Source: Incurvaria masculella (lineage: Eukaryota > Arthropoda > Insecta > Lepidoptera > Incurvariidae). Taken from it: a stretch of DNA of 64,000 nt. Under the pieces are notes generated by a model. It ran no database searches and was not told the DNA's origin. It saw only the letters and a program-made list of their open reading frames with translations. The position numbers were made by a program, and so were the translations under genes. Positions 1 through 11,310 of this stretch are shown in pieces. Positions within the stretch are counted from its first letter, which is position 1; each line of letters opens with the position of its first letter. The stretch spans positions 17,445,001 to 17,509,000 of the forward strand of contig OX335645.2 of assembly GCA_946894095.1 (NCBI GenBank), in the 5' to 3' direction.

Positions 1-21
1 TAAATAAATAAATAAATAAAT
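1..21. repeat. (TAAA)n microsatellite
   Basis: Five tandem TAAA units open the window. Such runs are often the 3' tail of a SINE or LINE whose body would lie outside the window. Confidence 0.8.
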
Positions 22-1154
22 GCCTTAAAATTTTGATTTATGTATTTATTAATTTGCAACATTATTTTACAATTGACTTTTTTTTGGCATATGTAGCTCT
101 TGTTTTTGAAAAAAAGGTTGTTTCTGTTAATGTATTTTTTTCTACTGCTTTATACACCAAGGAAGTTGGGATTATAATTTAATATATAATTTCGCTTAGT
201 GCAATGCAAATATTTTGGAATAAAACGAACTTAATATTTATCAAACAACAGTAATGAATTCTTGTTTGCTCTTCTGCTGAACTCAATTCTTTCAAACATT
301 TGCCAAACGCCCTATAAACCTACGACAACCGAAAGGTTGATTTATCAAAATGTGTCACTTTTATATGCTCATATGCTCCCTGCAAATGATCTCATTTTTA
401 CTAAAATGTATGTTCACTGCTAAGGGTTTTGATGACATGTACCTAAATGATTTTGAGGTATTAAATAACATGCATCCAGGACCCACCATATGCAATAGAT
501 TTCCTCGACACATCGATGGATATTTTAGCTCCATATGCGATTTGCGAAATGTGGTAATGGGGAAGAAACTGCTTATTTATAACGACAGGTGGCACCCTGA
601 CCTAAAGAATCTGTCAAAGCTGTCAAATACCATACAAAATAAAACAGAATAGATTTGAAAATATTATTTACTCAATGTATGTAATTGGAAAAAAAGGGAA
701 ACCTTGCAGGCCGTAAAGGAAAATAAGTAATTCAAGAAGTATTTCTTAGAGCCTCATTTCAAAATGACGTATTTAAGCCTTCTGCGTAACATGGTTTTTA
801 TGTTAGACTTTCAGTTTCATTTCATTTCATTTATTTGAACTGTTTTGCTAGTCAAACTACGCAAGGACAATTTACGAGTTTTCGGTCTACAGTAAATTTT
901 CTCTGTATTTGAGAAAATTTCATTATATTTAAAAATAGGTACCTACCTTAACAAATTTCGGTAGTCAAAAAATTAAATATGTAGATTAATGGTCTAGCTA
1001 TAATTTAAAAATAAAACTGACCGTTTCTGGTGCTTTGTGTTCTAAAATTAGACAAATAATCATACATTTTAAAAAAAACAGTGTGAACACAGAGTAGGAG
1101 AGCGTCAGATATTTACCTTTATGCGTAGGTTTCAAATATAGTTAATCAAAGCAT
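22..1154. other. AT-rich intergenic DNA, no gene seen
   Basis: A 100-codon open frame (350-652) has no recognisable motif. Its end (about 545-690) resembles stretches at 10455-10570 and 11160-11230 that share the motif ACGACAGGTGGC followed by TGTCAAA-like and ATACC-like blocks. That makes it a dispersed repeat rather than a gene. A run of TTTCATTTCATTTCATTT near 812 looks like a reversed LINE tail. Confidence 0.5.
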
Positions 1155-1560
1155 ATTTTTTTTATGCAACCTGAAAAGGATTAAACTACCGTTATGATAT
1201 TAGCCCAATACACCACATTCCCGAAGGAATTAGTTGCCATGCCAGGACCTTCCCTTTATGACCTTCCCTATATTGAACTGGATGGAAAACACGGACAATT
1301 TTTAATTGCAGCTTCGACATTCTTTTTATCCTATGCAATGGTACCATCCCGGGTGGGCTTAAACCCTACCACCTAGTAGGGGAAGGGGATCTACAGTTTT
1401 TATATGGATTCCGAACCATGGAGCAGCTCGATTCGTGACGAAATGCACTTATCCAACTCAGAAAGAGAAAAAGAATGGTGCATGAACGTTGCGGGGGTTT
1501 GATCCCAGACCCCTGGTATGCTAGGCAAGTCCCCGCGCCACTAGGCTACGAGCCGCTCAA
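1155..1560 (-). mobile_element. tRNA-derived SINE, family 1, near full length
   Basis: Read on the minus strand it begins with a tRNA-like head (GAGCGGCTCGTAGCCTAGTGG) containing the A-box TAGCCTAGTGG and a degenerate B-box. The body is shared with many copies in the window, and it ends in an oligo-A tail (T-run at 1155-1163 on +). The 60-codon open frame inside is a by-product of the SINE body and recurs in other copies. Confidence 0.85.
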
Positions 1561-2158
1561 ATCTCAAATCTTTTAAAAAAATATATATAAATATGGTTCT
1601 ATGGTTCTTTTCGAACTGAATACAATCAGGTGTTATCACGACCTTAAAGGTTTATTCATATAAATTCCTGACTCTTTGTTCCATAAAAATCCATCCTACC
1701 ACCTACCTACCACATAGTAAGTTACTCCAGCTTATACAAACTTCCCGAAGACCCCTGTGGTAATAGCTATTTATTATTTCTCTAATTATATTTATTATTT
1801 AATTCTATTATATCTATATTATATAGCTCCATGTTTTGGCTATTATTTTTCCATATGGAAACTACCAAGCGTGCATATTTCATAATCATAATTCAGAATC
1901 AAAATGAAAAATCATAAGGAATCTCTTTTGAATAATTAAAACATAGTATGTATAGATAGATGGATGATTTCAAAATGTATTGCGCCAATTATGCTAGCAT
2001 TGCCTACTGCAGAAAATCGCACAAAAATGTACTCTAAATTTTCATTATGTCGTTTTTTGTTTAAATTTATTTGTTAATTTTCTGCGGTCACACTGGCAGA
2101 TGGCCAGCGCACCGGGACAGGACAAGATATTATTTGCTGTAATGCTCGTCAAGTTCGT
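1561..2158. other. no gene seen
   Basis: AT-rich DNA with no recognisable repeat, coding or RNA signature. Confidence 0.5.
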
Positions 2159-2232
2159 CAGCCTCGGTAGGCCGGTGGCGCGACGCTCGATAATCGACGT
2201 GAAGCAACTCGAAGCGCGATCGGGTCCTGTAA
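2159..2232 (+). mobile_element. SINE head fragment of the tRNA/5S-like type
   Basis: It begins CAGCCTCGGTAGGCCGGTGG and continues with GTGAAGCAACTCGAAGCGCG. This is clearly the same head as the minus-strand element ending at 13527. Only the head is present; it abuts the LINE fragment directly. Confidence 0.55.
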
Positions 2233-2233
2233 A

Positions 2234-3222
2234 CAACTCGCCAAAATCGTGCGGGAAATACTCTCTGAGAGCTTAGTCCTATCACAACTCGGCTATGGAG
2301 ACATTGTGTATGGGCACAGAGATGGATACAAAAACCTCCAAAATTGTGCAAAGAGTGCAGAATGCATGCATGCGATTTATCTACGATGTCCCAAGACGAA
2401 GTTATATCACGCCTTACCTAAATTCGAATGGATTATTAAATATAAAAAATAAGAGAAAGCTAAAATTTTTTGGTTTTTTATTTAACGTGATACACAGCAA
2501 AGAACCTGACTACCTCTATAAAAAACTTGAATGGTCTCAAAATATACACGGCTATAAGACTAGAGCTAGTTGTCACCTATTAATAATACCGAAACACAAA
2601 AAAACCGCCTACAAGTGTTGTTTTAAGTACTCCGCAAGTAAAATCTGGAATGACCTGCCCCCACCAATACGTTCAATAAATAAAATCAATGCTTTCAAAG
2701 ATGCTTGCTATAAATTCATTCTACAGAGTCAAACACACCCAAGCACTTAACTATAATCAACCATGGATCACCTTATTTTACTCACCCACACACTTGCCTA
2801 AACCCTTTCGCAACAAATAACAAACTAATCCCTCTTACACTTCCAAATTTCCTCATAACCCTACAATTTATTTTAAACATAGAAAAATAGTACGTACTCA
2901 CCTTTTTATATTTATATGTATATCACTGGCCGTTAATTCTGTTGTTCATTTATGCTTTGTTATTGCTTCTCCTGTTTCTGTTATAAATTAATCACAATAA
3001 CTTGAGATCCGGTGGTGGCTGAAAACCAGCGGCACAATTCTACTTCAGCAAACTTGCTGAAGTATACGCGGGCTTTAACGCTGAGCCACATTACCTTTTC
3101 CCTACAGTTTTACATGCACATTGATCTAGCCTAATCATAATAATATTGTAAAAAGTTGTAAACCATGATTGTATGTACCGCTTTTAAGGGAATAAAATGC
3201 TTTTATTCTATTCTACTCTAAG
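2234..3222 (+). mobile_element. 5'-truncated non-LTR retrotransposon (CR1/Jockey-like)
   Basis: The 3' end of a LINE comprises the C-terminal tail of a reverse-transcriptase ORF, about 470 bp of 3' UTR, and a short tail (AATAAAATGC then TTCTATTCTA). The 5' truncation right after RT residues is typical of abortive target-primed reverse transcription. The clade call is from general protein resemblance only. Confidence 0.75.
2237..2750 (+). pseudogene. reverse transcriptase C-terminal fragment, frameshifted
   Basis: The first frame reads ESLVLSQLGYGDIVYG, the RT thumb-side motif of CR1/Jockey elements. A one-base frame change near 2320-2335 leads into a second frame with RVQNACMRFIY, PYLNSNGLLNI, KPDYLYKKL-like and WNDLPPPIRSINKINAFK motifs, ending at a TAA. 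These blocks are characteristic of the C-terminus of LINE polymerases. No N-terminal RT, endonuclease or gag portion is present, so the copy is dead. Confidence 0.8.
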
Positions 3223-3249
3223 CAGGAAAACAGGCGAAATAGTGATCAA

Positions 3250-3363
3250 CCTGTTTTCCCCACCTGCAATCGGATTAGTAACTTTCGGTTGCAATGCATA
3301 TTAACATGGTGTAACCGAAAGGTAACTTTGGGATTTTTGTAGCTGGATGTGGTGAAAACGGGC
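3250..3363 (+). mobile_element. small hairpin element, single copy of the 24.7-kb array family
   Basis: The left arm (CCTGTTTTCCCCACCTGCAA..TAACTTTCGGTTGCA) is the imperfect inverted complement of the right arm (TGTAACCGAAAGGTAAC..GTAGCTGGATGTGGTG). The same two arms occur at 24708-25088, where they are multiplied. Confidence 0.7.
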
Positions 3364-3427
3364 GTAAATCTGACGTTTAGTTGCATTTCGTACCATGCCA
3401 ACTGGGAATTCTTTAATTCTTATTATT

Positions 3428-3602
3428 TTTTAGTTTTACCTATTTGTTGTTAGCGGCAAAATAAATACACACTCTTTGAAATTTTCAGCTGCCTACCTTT
3501 TACGGTTAATGAGATACAGTCCTGTGACTGGATGGATGGACGGACAGCGGAGGCTTAGTAATAGGGCTCCGTTGGCACCCTTTGGGTACGGAACCCTAAA
3601 AA
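3428..3602 (+). mobile_element. GTCC SINE, family 2, 5'-truncated
   Basis: It contains the conserved block TACACACTCT..CAGCTGCCTACC, a (GGAC)n stretch, GCGGAGGCTTAGTAATAGGG and the palindromic end GGGTACGGAACCCTAAAAA. The tRNA-like head seen in complete copies (for example 16578) is missing. Confidence 0.85.
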
Positions 3603-4616
3603 TAGATAGGTACCACTAGTAACCTAGACACAGCAGCATGGAAGTGCGGAAGTAGCAACTGAAATTAGTTAGTGGACGGCGGCGTAGCCACTTCTACATA
3701 CAACAGCAACAGCGCCGGCGAGTTGGTTCGCTCACGAATTAGTTAACTACAGATATTCTCGAGTTCCATCGGCGCGTAAGAATGCGAGAACTTCACAGGA
3801 CGCTGTTTAGTGGCCGCGAACATTAGATGTTGCACGTCCCGAATTGTTTAGACTACAGTTAGACGTTTTCCACTAACTCGTGGCTACGATGCCGCCATAC
3901 TAATGAGTTTTGATCGCTACACCCGTCCTTCGACGCTCGCTGCCCAGACACGATACTAAATTTGTGAAATCAGAATGTAGCCACTTGTTTATCTTTGAAT
4001 AGCCAATGCACTGATATGATTTCTTTTATATCATCTTGCGCCTGCCAACTTGTGTTGGACGAAGGTCGCCGTCCCAGAAATAGGCAATCCAGCTCATCGT
4101 GATGGATCCACGGAGGAATTCCTCATCTATTGAGCGCTGGCGGAGCTCCAATGGAAAGTGCATTGGGCGATAAATCTTCAGATATTCCCAACGGACTCTA
4201 TTCAAATGTACTTCATGATAGAAAAATCATAACATTCTATCAAATGTTGTAAACTCTATGCAATAAAAATGCATTGTCAATAATAAATCATGAGCTTCGC
4301 TCGGGTCAATGTCGTTTCGGACTGATTGACCTTTGAAAATTGCACACGGTGACAATGTATAAATATATTATATAGGTAGTAATATATGATTTGATTTATG
4401 TACATACCAATAATTATTAAGTAATAAAAACCAAATAATTTTAAAGAAATTAAAAATAGAGCATTGGTTTATTTGTAATGTACCAGGATTGTCTTCCCTA
4501 CCAAAATGACTAAGCAAACAGTCATAACATGTCAACATAATTACTAGCAGTTAGTGAAAGTGCAGTAGGGCTCAATCATAGAACTCGAGTGAGAAGGTTT
4601 GTACTTGTAATCAACT
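3603..4616. other. no gene seen, moderately GC-rich in 3640-4200
   Basis: Apparently low-copy DNA. No open frame of useful length, RNA gene or repeat structure is recognisable. Confidence 0.45.
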
Positions 4617-4945
4617 TAAGGGAGGACCTGGCATGGTACCTAGTTACCATTTGGTGTGTTAGGCTAGTTTCTGACGGTCAGTTAGGTATTAGCCACCAAG
4701 TGGTCCCTCTGAATTTCTTCCAGTTCATGTCGTAGGCAGCGACTTAGAGACGAGTCTTTCGTGGTTCGGATTCCACGTAAATATGTAGGTCCCCTTCATT
4801 ACTGGGTTGATCCCGCCCGGGTTGGTTCCATCGCATCGAATGAATGATGGTCAATACGGCGATGAAGATTGTCCTAATTTTTCATCCAGTTGAGTGTAGC
4901 CGCGCAATATAAGGAAGGTCCTGGCATGGCACGATGGATTTTTAC
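4617..4945 (+). mobile_element. two SINE family 1 fragments in tandem
   Basis: 4617-4705 is the tail portion (GGACCTGGCATGGTACCTAG). 4720-4945 is a second body fragment (GGTTCGGATTCCACGT, GGTCCCCTTCATTACTGGG, TTCATCCAGTTGAGTGTAGC, GGTCCTGGCATGGCAC). Both run in the same direction and lack the tRNA head. Confidence 0.7.
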
Positions 4946-5584
4946 ACCTGAATAATCTAGATCGTAATTCTTATTAACTTAGAATAAGATGTCATTATGG
5001 TAGTCAAGATTTTGCTCTTCACCGATGTATATAATTTTTTTTAATAGTATAGTATAGTATAGCAGTAATATTGTTGCAGTAATCACTGTAAACTATGTAC
5101 TTTGTAAGTATCAATAAAAAACAATAACACAATGACAAACCTGGCGAAGTTTCTTGTCGGCTTTTCTTCGCAAAGTAATCGAACCGACAGGAAATATAGA
5201 AGACGAATCCGAGTGTGTAATATAACATCTAATGGAGGAAATAAAGAAACTGAAACAGAAACCTGGCATGGCTCATAGATCTTTTCGTTTCGCTAAAATA
5301 TATCCATGTCCAGTAAAAAAAACCAGCGCATATATGTATATCCCTTGAAAGTCGATTATGGCAACATTATCTCTGCGTGGCGAGCTCTCTTTGCTCGGGT
5401 AACCAGACGCAATGGCGAGATCTGAAATCTAGGCTCTAATAGAAAGCTATTTATAACTCGCTACTGACTGTGACTGATCACCATATTTTATTCTCGATAA
5501 CTGGCGCATTTACATACCGAGCTGCAAACGGACGCGCGGAGGAATTTTCCGATTCGTTTTAACCTAGTAGTTTTCTTTTTGCTT
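4946..5584. other. no gene seen; possible LINE 3' remnant near 5090-5260
   Basis: The stretch TGGCGAAGTTTCTTGTCGG resembles a LINE 3'-UTR block that recurs at about 41850 (GCGGAGTTTCTTGCCAGTTC) and, reversed, near 31850. The remainder is unassigned. Confidence 0.35.
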
Positions 5585-6124
5585 TTAAGGTGGGCCTTCC
5601 CGCTCAACTCCCCATACAAACGTGGAAAGAAGATCTTGCACATATTTCTTGCCAGGGATCCAAAATTAGCTTTATTTGATCGAACTAGATGTCTGATGTC
5701 CATTAGCATTGCAAAATAGTGTTTGGTTTCCTAGTTATAAGGTCCGAAAGATCGAATTTTTCGCGCGTTTTATACAATAACTTTGGAGGTGGATTACTCA
5801 ACGATAAAAGGAAAAAAATCTTAAAATGATTAGTTATCAGACATAGCTTGTTTTATGAAGATTTATAATCAATTTGCTTTTTGTTTGATTTTTGACCGCA
5901 GCGGTTGTGATTTACTTGTAGTTATAAGTCCTTTTGTAATTAAAATTTTCGTTAATCTTACGAAATCAAACACTATGCGCATCGTCTCCTTTGTGGACAT
6001 GTTGCATCCTCGTCATCACGGAGCCTGGCTCTTTCTTTAAAACAGAGAAGGCCCCAGAGCGCAATAGCACGGTTTTGTATCGTGCCCGCGAATGAGGTAG
6101 TCCCGCCGGGAAGGGCCACCTTAA
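5585..6124 (-). mobile_element. TTAA-flanked MITE, family T1
   Basis: Non-coding element of 540 bp with TTAA at both ends. The inverted termini are TTAAGGTGGGCC..GGCCACCTTAA. The interior (AACTTTGGAGGTGGATTA, CGCGCGTTTTATACAATAAC) is shared with the copies at 11609, 27011, 29313, 40456 and 48307. No transposase is present. Confidence 0.88.
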
Positions 6125-6126
6125 CC

Positions 6127-6430
6127 ACTGAAGAGAAAGGAAGAAGTGGCATGCGCTTGATATCGCGTCGCCGCGCCGTTGGGTAAAAGTGACCATATAA
6201 TTGTATGGGAATCCGGAGGCGCGTCATTTGCCCACACAGTCAAAACATCACAACCGCGCGCGAATGTGCTCTAAAAATGTATTCGTCAAGTCAGTTCCCA
6301 CCCTCAAAAACACTCCAGTACGTCCGCGACTATGTTTGCATGTAGCAGTACGTTTAGATTGGGTTGGTCGTTTTAGAAAATCAGAGACAGCGGGTCTCAT
6401 AGTAAGCGCGCTACATGGCACATCTCCTTA
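6127..6430. repeat. dispersed ~300-bp repeat, copy 1 of 2
   Basis: Shares collinear blocks with 25774-26100, including GCGCGCGAATGTGCTCT, TTCGTCAAGTCAGTTCCCACCC, GCGACTATGTTTGCAT and GACAGCGGGTCTC. It sits directly after the T1 MITE. No termini or coding potential are evident. Confidence 0.7.
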
Positions 6431-6520
6431 CTTTTTTTTATCTATGCTTTTAACGTAGTTTGCGTACATCATTGACAGTTTGTTTTGCATTAAATTCTCT
6501 TTGAGGGCAAGGAAATACTT

Positions 6521-6912
6521 GTACAGCTTATGGTGTAGAGGCTAGAGGACTTGCCTTTCATGCGAGAGGTTATGAGTTCAAATCCTCGCCCCGGTCATGC
6601 ACCATTTTCTTTCTCTTTCTGAGCTGTATAAGTGCATTTCGTTACTAATGCGGGCTGTTCCATGGTTCGAAACCCATGTAAAATTGGAGGTCCCCTTCTC
6701 CTCCTAGGTGGCAGGGTTGAGCCCGCTCAGGTTGTTACCACCGCATTGAATGAAATTATGGTCGAAGTTGCAAAGAAAAATTGTCAGTATTTTCCATCCA
6801 GCTCATTGAATAAAGGGAAGATCCTGGCATGGAACTTAATTCCTTCGGGAATGTGGTACATTCTGCTAATATCATTACGGCAATTGTGTGGTATTAGCCA
6901 TGTAGATGTCGC
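6521..6912 (+). mobile_element. tRNA-derived SINE, family 1, near full length
   Basis: The head carries an A-box-like TGGTGTAGAGG (6531-6541) and a B-box-like GAGTTCAAATCC (6574-6585), spaced as in tRNA genes. The family 1 body follows (GCACCATTTTCTTTCTCTTT, GGTCCCCTTCTCC, TTCCATCCAGCTCATTG, GGCATGGAACTTAATTCCTT) and it ends GTGGTATTAGCCAT. The head differs from the 34.7-kb copy, so at least two head subtypes exist. Confidence 0.85.
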
Positions 6913-7317
6913 TGAAACTCAAATTAATAGTAAAAACTTGTATGGACATTGACGTTTTTACGTAACTGACCACTCTGATTGTTGTTTCAACCATAATTTG
7001 TTCAATGCGGCGTGGATGGATAGGTATTTAATTCAGTCCGCAGACAGTCACCTCTTATATAGTGCATAGTATCACATAATAAGTAATAGTATACACCTTA
7101 AGTTTTACATAGGTTCCGAATTGATCCGCATTCAAAATTATATTGGTACTCAGTGGGTTTAGTGTTTGCCAATTTTGTTTGCACCCATAACTGAATACGA
7201 GCATCTCTCGTATTCGAAAAATTCAGAGAAAGATCCGGCACTGTTACGTCCGAAGATTTAGGGTTCATCCCTCGTCTTCTTTAAATACCACACCTTAAAA
7301 AAAGCACATATACTTTA

Positions 7318-7535
7318 ATAACACACCATATAGGAAATAGGTGCGATGCCCAGGACCTCCCTTGTATTGCGCGGCTAATTTTAGCTAAATGGAAAACACG
7401 GACAATTTTCAATGCAGCTTCGACTATCGTCATTCAATGCGATGATTGTAACCCGGGTGTGTTTAACAAGACTTAAGGAAGGGAGCCTACGGATTTTAGT
7501 GGAATTCGAACCACTCGCCACTAACGACATGCACG
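7318..7535 (-). mobile_element. SINE family 1 fragment, diverged
   Basis: Blocks AGGTGCGATGCCCAGGACC, AAATGGAAAACACGGACAAT, GCAGCTTCGAC and GGGAGCCTACGG follow the family 1 order on the minus strand. The tRNA head is lost. Confidence 0.7.
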
Positions 7536-8386
7536 GGTAGAAATGCACACACGGCACTTTGTTTTAATTTCAAATAATCTAAGCAGATTGAGGGTACGGG
7601 GAACGACATTTCCGTAAACTATTTCCTTCCTATTTCAGGCGTTACTATGTATACTTGTTTGTCGCTTTCGTCGCGAACATCGTCAGCACGGGTCGCTTTG
7701 TCGTGAGGTTGTTTTGCGTACGCCGCCGGACGTAACACGATACTTGTGGGTTCCCCGAGGTGGCAGTCATAACACAGACATAACAACTCCCGTGCACGTT
7801 TCGTGCGATGCGTTGAAACTGGACACCTGACCGATATTGTCGCCGAGACGTGTCGCTGCATTTACTTGAAAAAAAATGCGATAATTTGTCACGTAAACAA
7901 CTTGAGTGTAATTTTGCAAGCGCCTATACCTAGGCCACTTTATTATTTACGGATTACATTTGACGTGTGATCATAAACTTGATAATAAAGTGCACACCAG
8001 TTTCTACGAGGCATGCAGGTTTTGAGGCAAAATAAGTGGTTGTAAATGTATTTAAATGTGCGCTAACCGCTCAGAGCAACAACGCTGGTTAGCTCTTACT
8101 CCTTATGAATGTCCTTATTTTGGTTTTTGCGGACGCGCGGAGTGGTTTCTTAATTCCATGATTTCAGCAATAAATCCTATCACATTGCTTTCGATAGTAG
8201 TTTGAAAAGCTGGCTATTATTCGAGCTGTTTATTTTGTAATCATATAATTATTTTGTTTTATATGAGTTGGTTAAGTGTGGAGTTTTTTAATATTTCGAA
8301 ATGGATATTTTTTATTTTTGCTTGGCTCCTAAGGGTCAAGAATTGGGCCATCAAATAAAATATAAAAAGTATTTTAATTCTGCTTC
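7536..8386. other. no supported gene; open frame 7619-7861 on the minus strand noted
   Basis: The 80-codon minus-strand frame contains LCLCYDCHLGEPTSIVLRP, which has a protein-like look and lies in relatively GC-rich DNA. It matches no family I recognise and has no visible splice partner. It may be a fragment of a degraded transposon ORF or chance. Confidence 0.3.
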
Positions 8387-8505
8387 CAAGAACCTGTCAA
8401 AACTTGGTACGGGATTAGCACCGGACTAACCATACAAAAACCCGGTTAAGTCCGACCTTAATACGCGTACAAAAGTTAGTTCACCCACTCTGAATACTAC
8501 TGTTC
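8387..8505. mobile_element. short MITE-like repeat with GGACTAACCATAC core
   Basis: The core ATTAGCACCGGACTAACCAT recurs inverted at 23812-23935 and 20400-20455. Another block (AGTTAGTTCACCCACTCTGAATAC) matches the other end of the 23.8-kb copy. Confidence 0.6.
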
Positions 8506-8564
8506 AGCTTTATTATATTAGTATAGATGGTTGTTGCTAGTTTATTAAAACGTCTTGTATAAAT

Positions 8565-8683
8565 CATCCAGTTCAATGGTCCTGGCATGGTACCTAATTC
8601 CTTCAGGAATGTGGTGTATTGGGCTAATATCATAACGGTAGTTTTGTGGTATTAGCCATTCATGTCAAGTTGCATAAAAAAAC
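8565..8683 (+). mobile_element. SINE family 1, 3' end fragment
   Basis: Contains CATCCAGTTCAATGG, GGTCCTGGCATGGTACCTAA, TTCCTTCAGGAATGTGGTGT, GGTATTAGCCATTCATG and a terminal A-run. Only the 3' third of the SINE is present. Confidence 0.8.
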
Positions 8684-8864
8684 ACTCTTTAACGACCCAA
8701 CTACAGAAATGAAAGTGCGTGTATCGGCGTTACAGTTTTCTAAAAAATAGCACATTGTAGCCTAGAGCAAAAACAAAACTTCAATCAAAACGGAAATTCA
8801 TAGAAAATATGACTATCAAAGTTTTTGTCTCACAGCTACTCTTGGGCTAAAATCGACCCAGTAT

Positions 8865-9210
8865 GCGTTGTACATATAGGTCCCCTTAGGGTTAGGGGTG
8901 GTTGGTATCATCGCATTTAAGGTGTCCCTTCCCGGCGGGACTAACTCATTCGCGGGCACGGTACTAAACCGTGCTATTGCGCTCTGGGACCTTCTATGTT
9001 TCAAAGAAAAAGACAGGCTCCGTGATGAGGAGGATGCAATATGGGTACGGGTATGGGGCGTTGAACGGGATGGGCCACCTTAATGAACGATTGTCGAAGC
9101 GGCAATGCAAATTGTCCGTGTTTTCCATCCAGTTCAATGTAGCTGTGCAGTAAAATGTAGGTCCTGGCATTGCACCTAGTTCATGTCCAGTAACGTAGAA
9201 AAAAAATCTC
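8865..9210 (+). mobile_element. SINE family 1 interrupted by a T1 MITE
   Basis: SINE sequence runs from TAGGTCCCCTTAGGG to ATCGCATTTAA. It resumes after the MITE at TTAATGAACGATTGTCGAAG and continues through TTTTCCATCCAGTTCAATG to GGTCCTGGCATTGCACC. Joining the flanks, minus one TTAA, restores the usual SINE order, so the MITE inserted into the SINE. Confidence 0.85.
8917..9083 (+). mobile_element. T1 MITE, internally deleted 167-bp copy
   Basis: It has both T1 ends (TTAAGGTGTCCC..GGGCCACCTTAA) and the left ~130 bp (GCGGGCACGGTACTAAACCG, GCGCTCTGGGACCTTCT, AGACAGGCTCCGTGATGAGG). It lacks about 380 bp of interior relative to the 545-550-bp copies. Its position inside a SINE shows that the TTAA is a target-site duplication. 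Confidence 0.88.
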
Positions 9211-10440
9211 ATCGAGTCATCAATCTGTAGCTGGTTTTGGCGTTGCCTCTACAATATACACAGAAAACAACCATTTATGTCTTGTTGTGTATGTTTATGT
9301 CTGCCAGCGATGGGCCATCCAGGCTCCAAAGAGGAATACATTCCCATTCCTGCTATGAGCTCCGGAATGAAGGTTAAATGGTACTTGGGGAACCCATCCA
9401 AAATCCGGAATGGTTATTAATTTTCTCCGGTATGGTTATACGGGAATAAAGGGTACTGGGTAATGAAAGCAGAGCAAGATTGTTTTCTCCTAATATTGCG
9501 AACCGTAAACTAAAAAAAAACATAATAACAACCCGTCGTTCGTTCGTGAAACGCTCCAATTTTAATAATCCTGAACTGCCAGCTCTCACAGTCTTGTTTT
9601 TTCGTTGGCAGCATTGCATAAATGGCACGAAATTTAAATCTGGCCTGAACTTTGGGATATCCCGAAACAAAAAAAACAAAAAAAAACCACCAACGATATC
9701 CACAAAATAAAAATCTTCAAAGTTATACGCTCCTAACAAGGACTTTTAAAGATATTCCAAATTTTAGCAGTTCTTCGAATCGTTATGCCATTCGACAGCC
9801 CGCCTCGTGTATTCCTTTCGTAGGCCACAACAAGAGGCCAGCCATTATACATGCAAACAGATTGGGTTGCTTCTACGTCTACCAGACGTAGACAGCCTGT
9901 AGATTCGTAGATATAAAAACCTTAATCTGTAACGGTACACTTTCTCGGCTCGTGCCAAAGCGGTTTTTTTTCCTAACCTGGAAACATAGTGTTGTTTACT
10001 TACAGTGGCTGAACATTCAGGAAGCAATCGACGCACGACCGGTGGGCACGTAACGTTATGTCACCGAAAAAAACCGAATCGCTCGGCCGACATAGTCTGC
10101 TATCGGTCACGCTACGCTGAACTGGAGTGAACCGACGCGGCGTCACTGACGCGTGGAAGATAAACCGCACCCGCTTACTTAACACAATCTTCACACTGTA
10201 GATACCTAAATATTTTTTCATATCCATCCTCAATGAATTTGCCATTACTCTTATGCGGCGCTTGTAAATGTTAGCGGCTCCTTCCGCGTTAAGGTCTGAA
10301 GAGAAGCAAGTCCCCACATCTCTCATATTGTACCCTCCTGCGCACGCCTCACGTAATTTAACGTGATGGTAAATAGTAGGGTATAACTTATGGGAACAAT
10401 CAAAATATACGGAGATATAAACCATACCGCATTCAAATGC
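9211..10440. other. no gene seen
   Basis: Open frames of 60-140 codons overlap on both strands (for example 9374-9739 and 10000-10425, both minus) but share no recognisable motif. The 141-codon frame lies in moderately GC-rich DNA with no neighbouring exon signals, so I do not call it. Confidence 0.4.
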
Positions 10441-10454
10441 GGTTTATGCATGTG

Positions 10455-11310
10455 TTCTAATGGGAAGAAAACTTCTTATTTATCACGACAGGTGGCGTCT
10501 AAGCGAGCTCACCTAAAAGATCGGTCAAAGCTGCCAGGTACCGTACTAAATAAACAGAATATATTTTAAAAATTTATTTTCTCAATCTTCGTTATTAAAA
10601 TAACTTTATTTTCTTGTTATTGTTCTGCAAATTACTTGTTCCAAATTATGGTAATCAAATGAAGTCGTAGGAAAGAAAAGATCACAATATTCAATAATAT
10701 ATTATAATATATTCAATAATATTCAATAATTCATTAAAATTAGTTTGAGACAAACAAACATTCTTCCTCCAAACCCTTAATCTAACTGCATCATGGAGTA
10801 CATTTTGCCTCTAAAAACTCATAAATAAAAGTTGACAGAAATGACAGTTTTGACGTTTCTGATGTGATGCTCATGCGACACCTACAATTAGCGTTGAGTT
10901 TTCTTCCTTATTGGTACAGAATTGATCGAATTACCTCACTGATTTTCTCACATTTTACGCCTATACAGTCCCAGGTCGGCGGATGGGAATCCAGTGTCGG
11001 TGCGCGGCGCTGGTTGCTTATCGCTACAACAACAAAGGGGTTATCTTCACTCCTGCGGCAGAACACGATCATCTGATAACCGGTGGCGCGTTATCTAGAA
11101 ATCATTTTGTACTCTGCGACCACCGAGAAACGAGCGCAAGGTTCATCTTCATCCATCTCTATGGAGATAATTCCATTTGTCACGACAGGTGGCGTCTAGG
11201 CGGCTGTCAAACCTTTCAGATACCATACATAGTTCAACGGAATGAAAGTGAACAATTGGTTTATCATTCAGTACAATTGAAATTACTAAAATTCCTGGAT
11301 ATTATTGCGA
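10455..11310. repeat. two diverged copies of a GACAGGTGGC-containing dispersed repeat
   Basis: 10455-10570 and 11150-11310 share TATTTATCACGACAGGTGGC / CATTTGTCACGACAGGTGGC, TGTCAAA/GGTCAAAGCTGCC and ATACC..AATA blocks, with a third copy near 545-690. Between them the sequence is AT-rich with an (ATATTCAATA)-like stretch at 10690-10735. No gene is visible. Confidence 0.5.
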
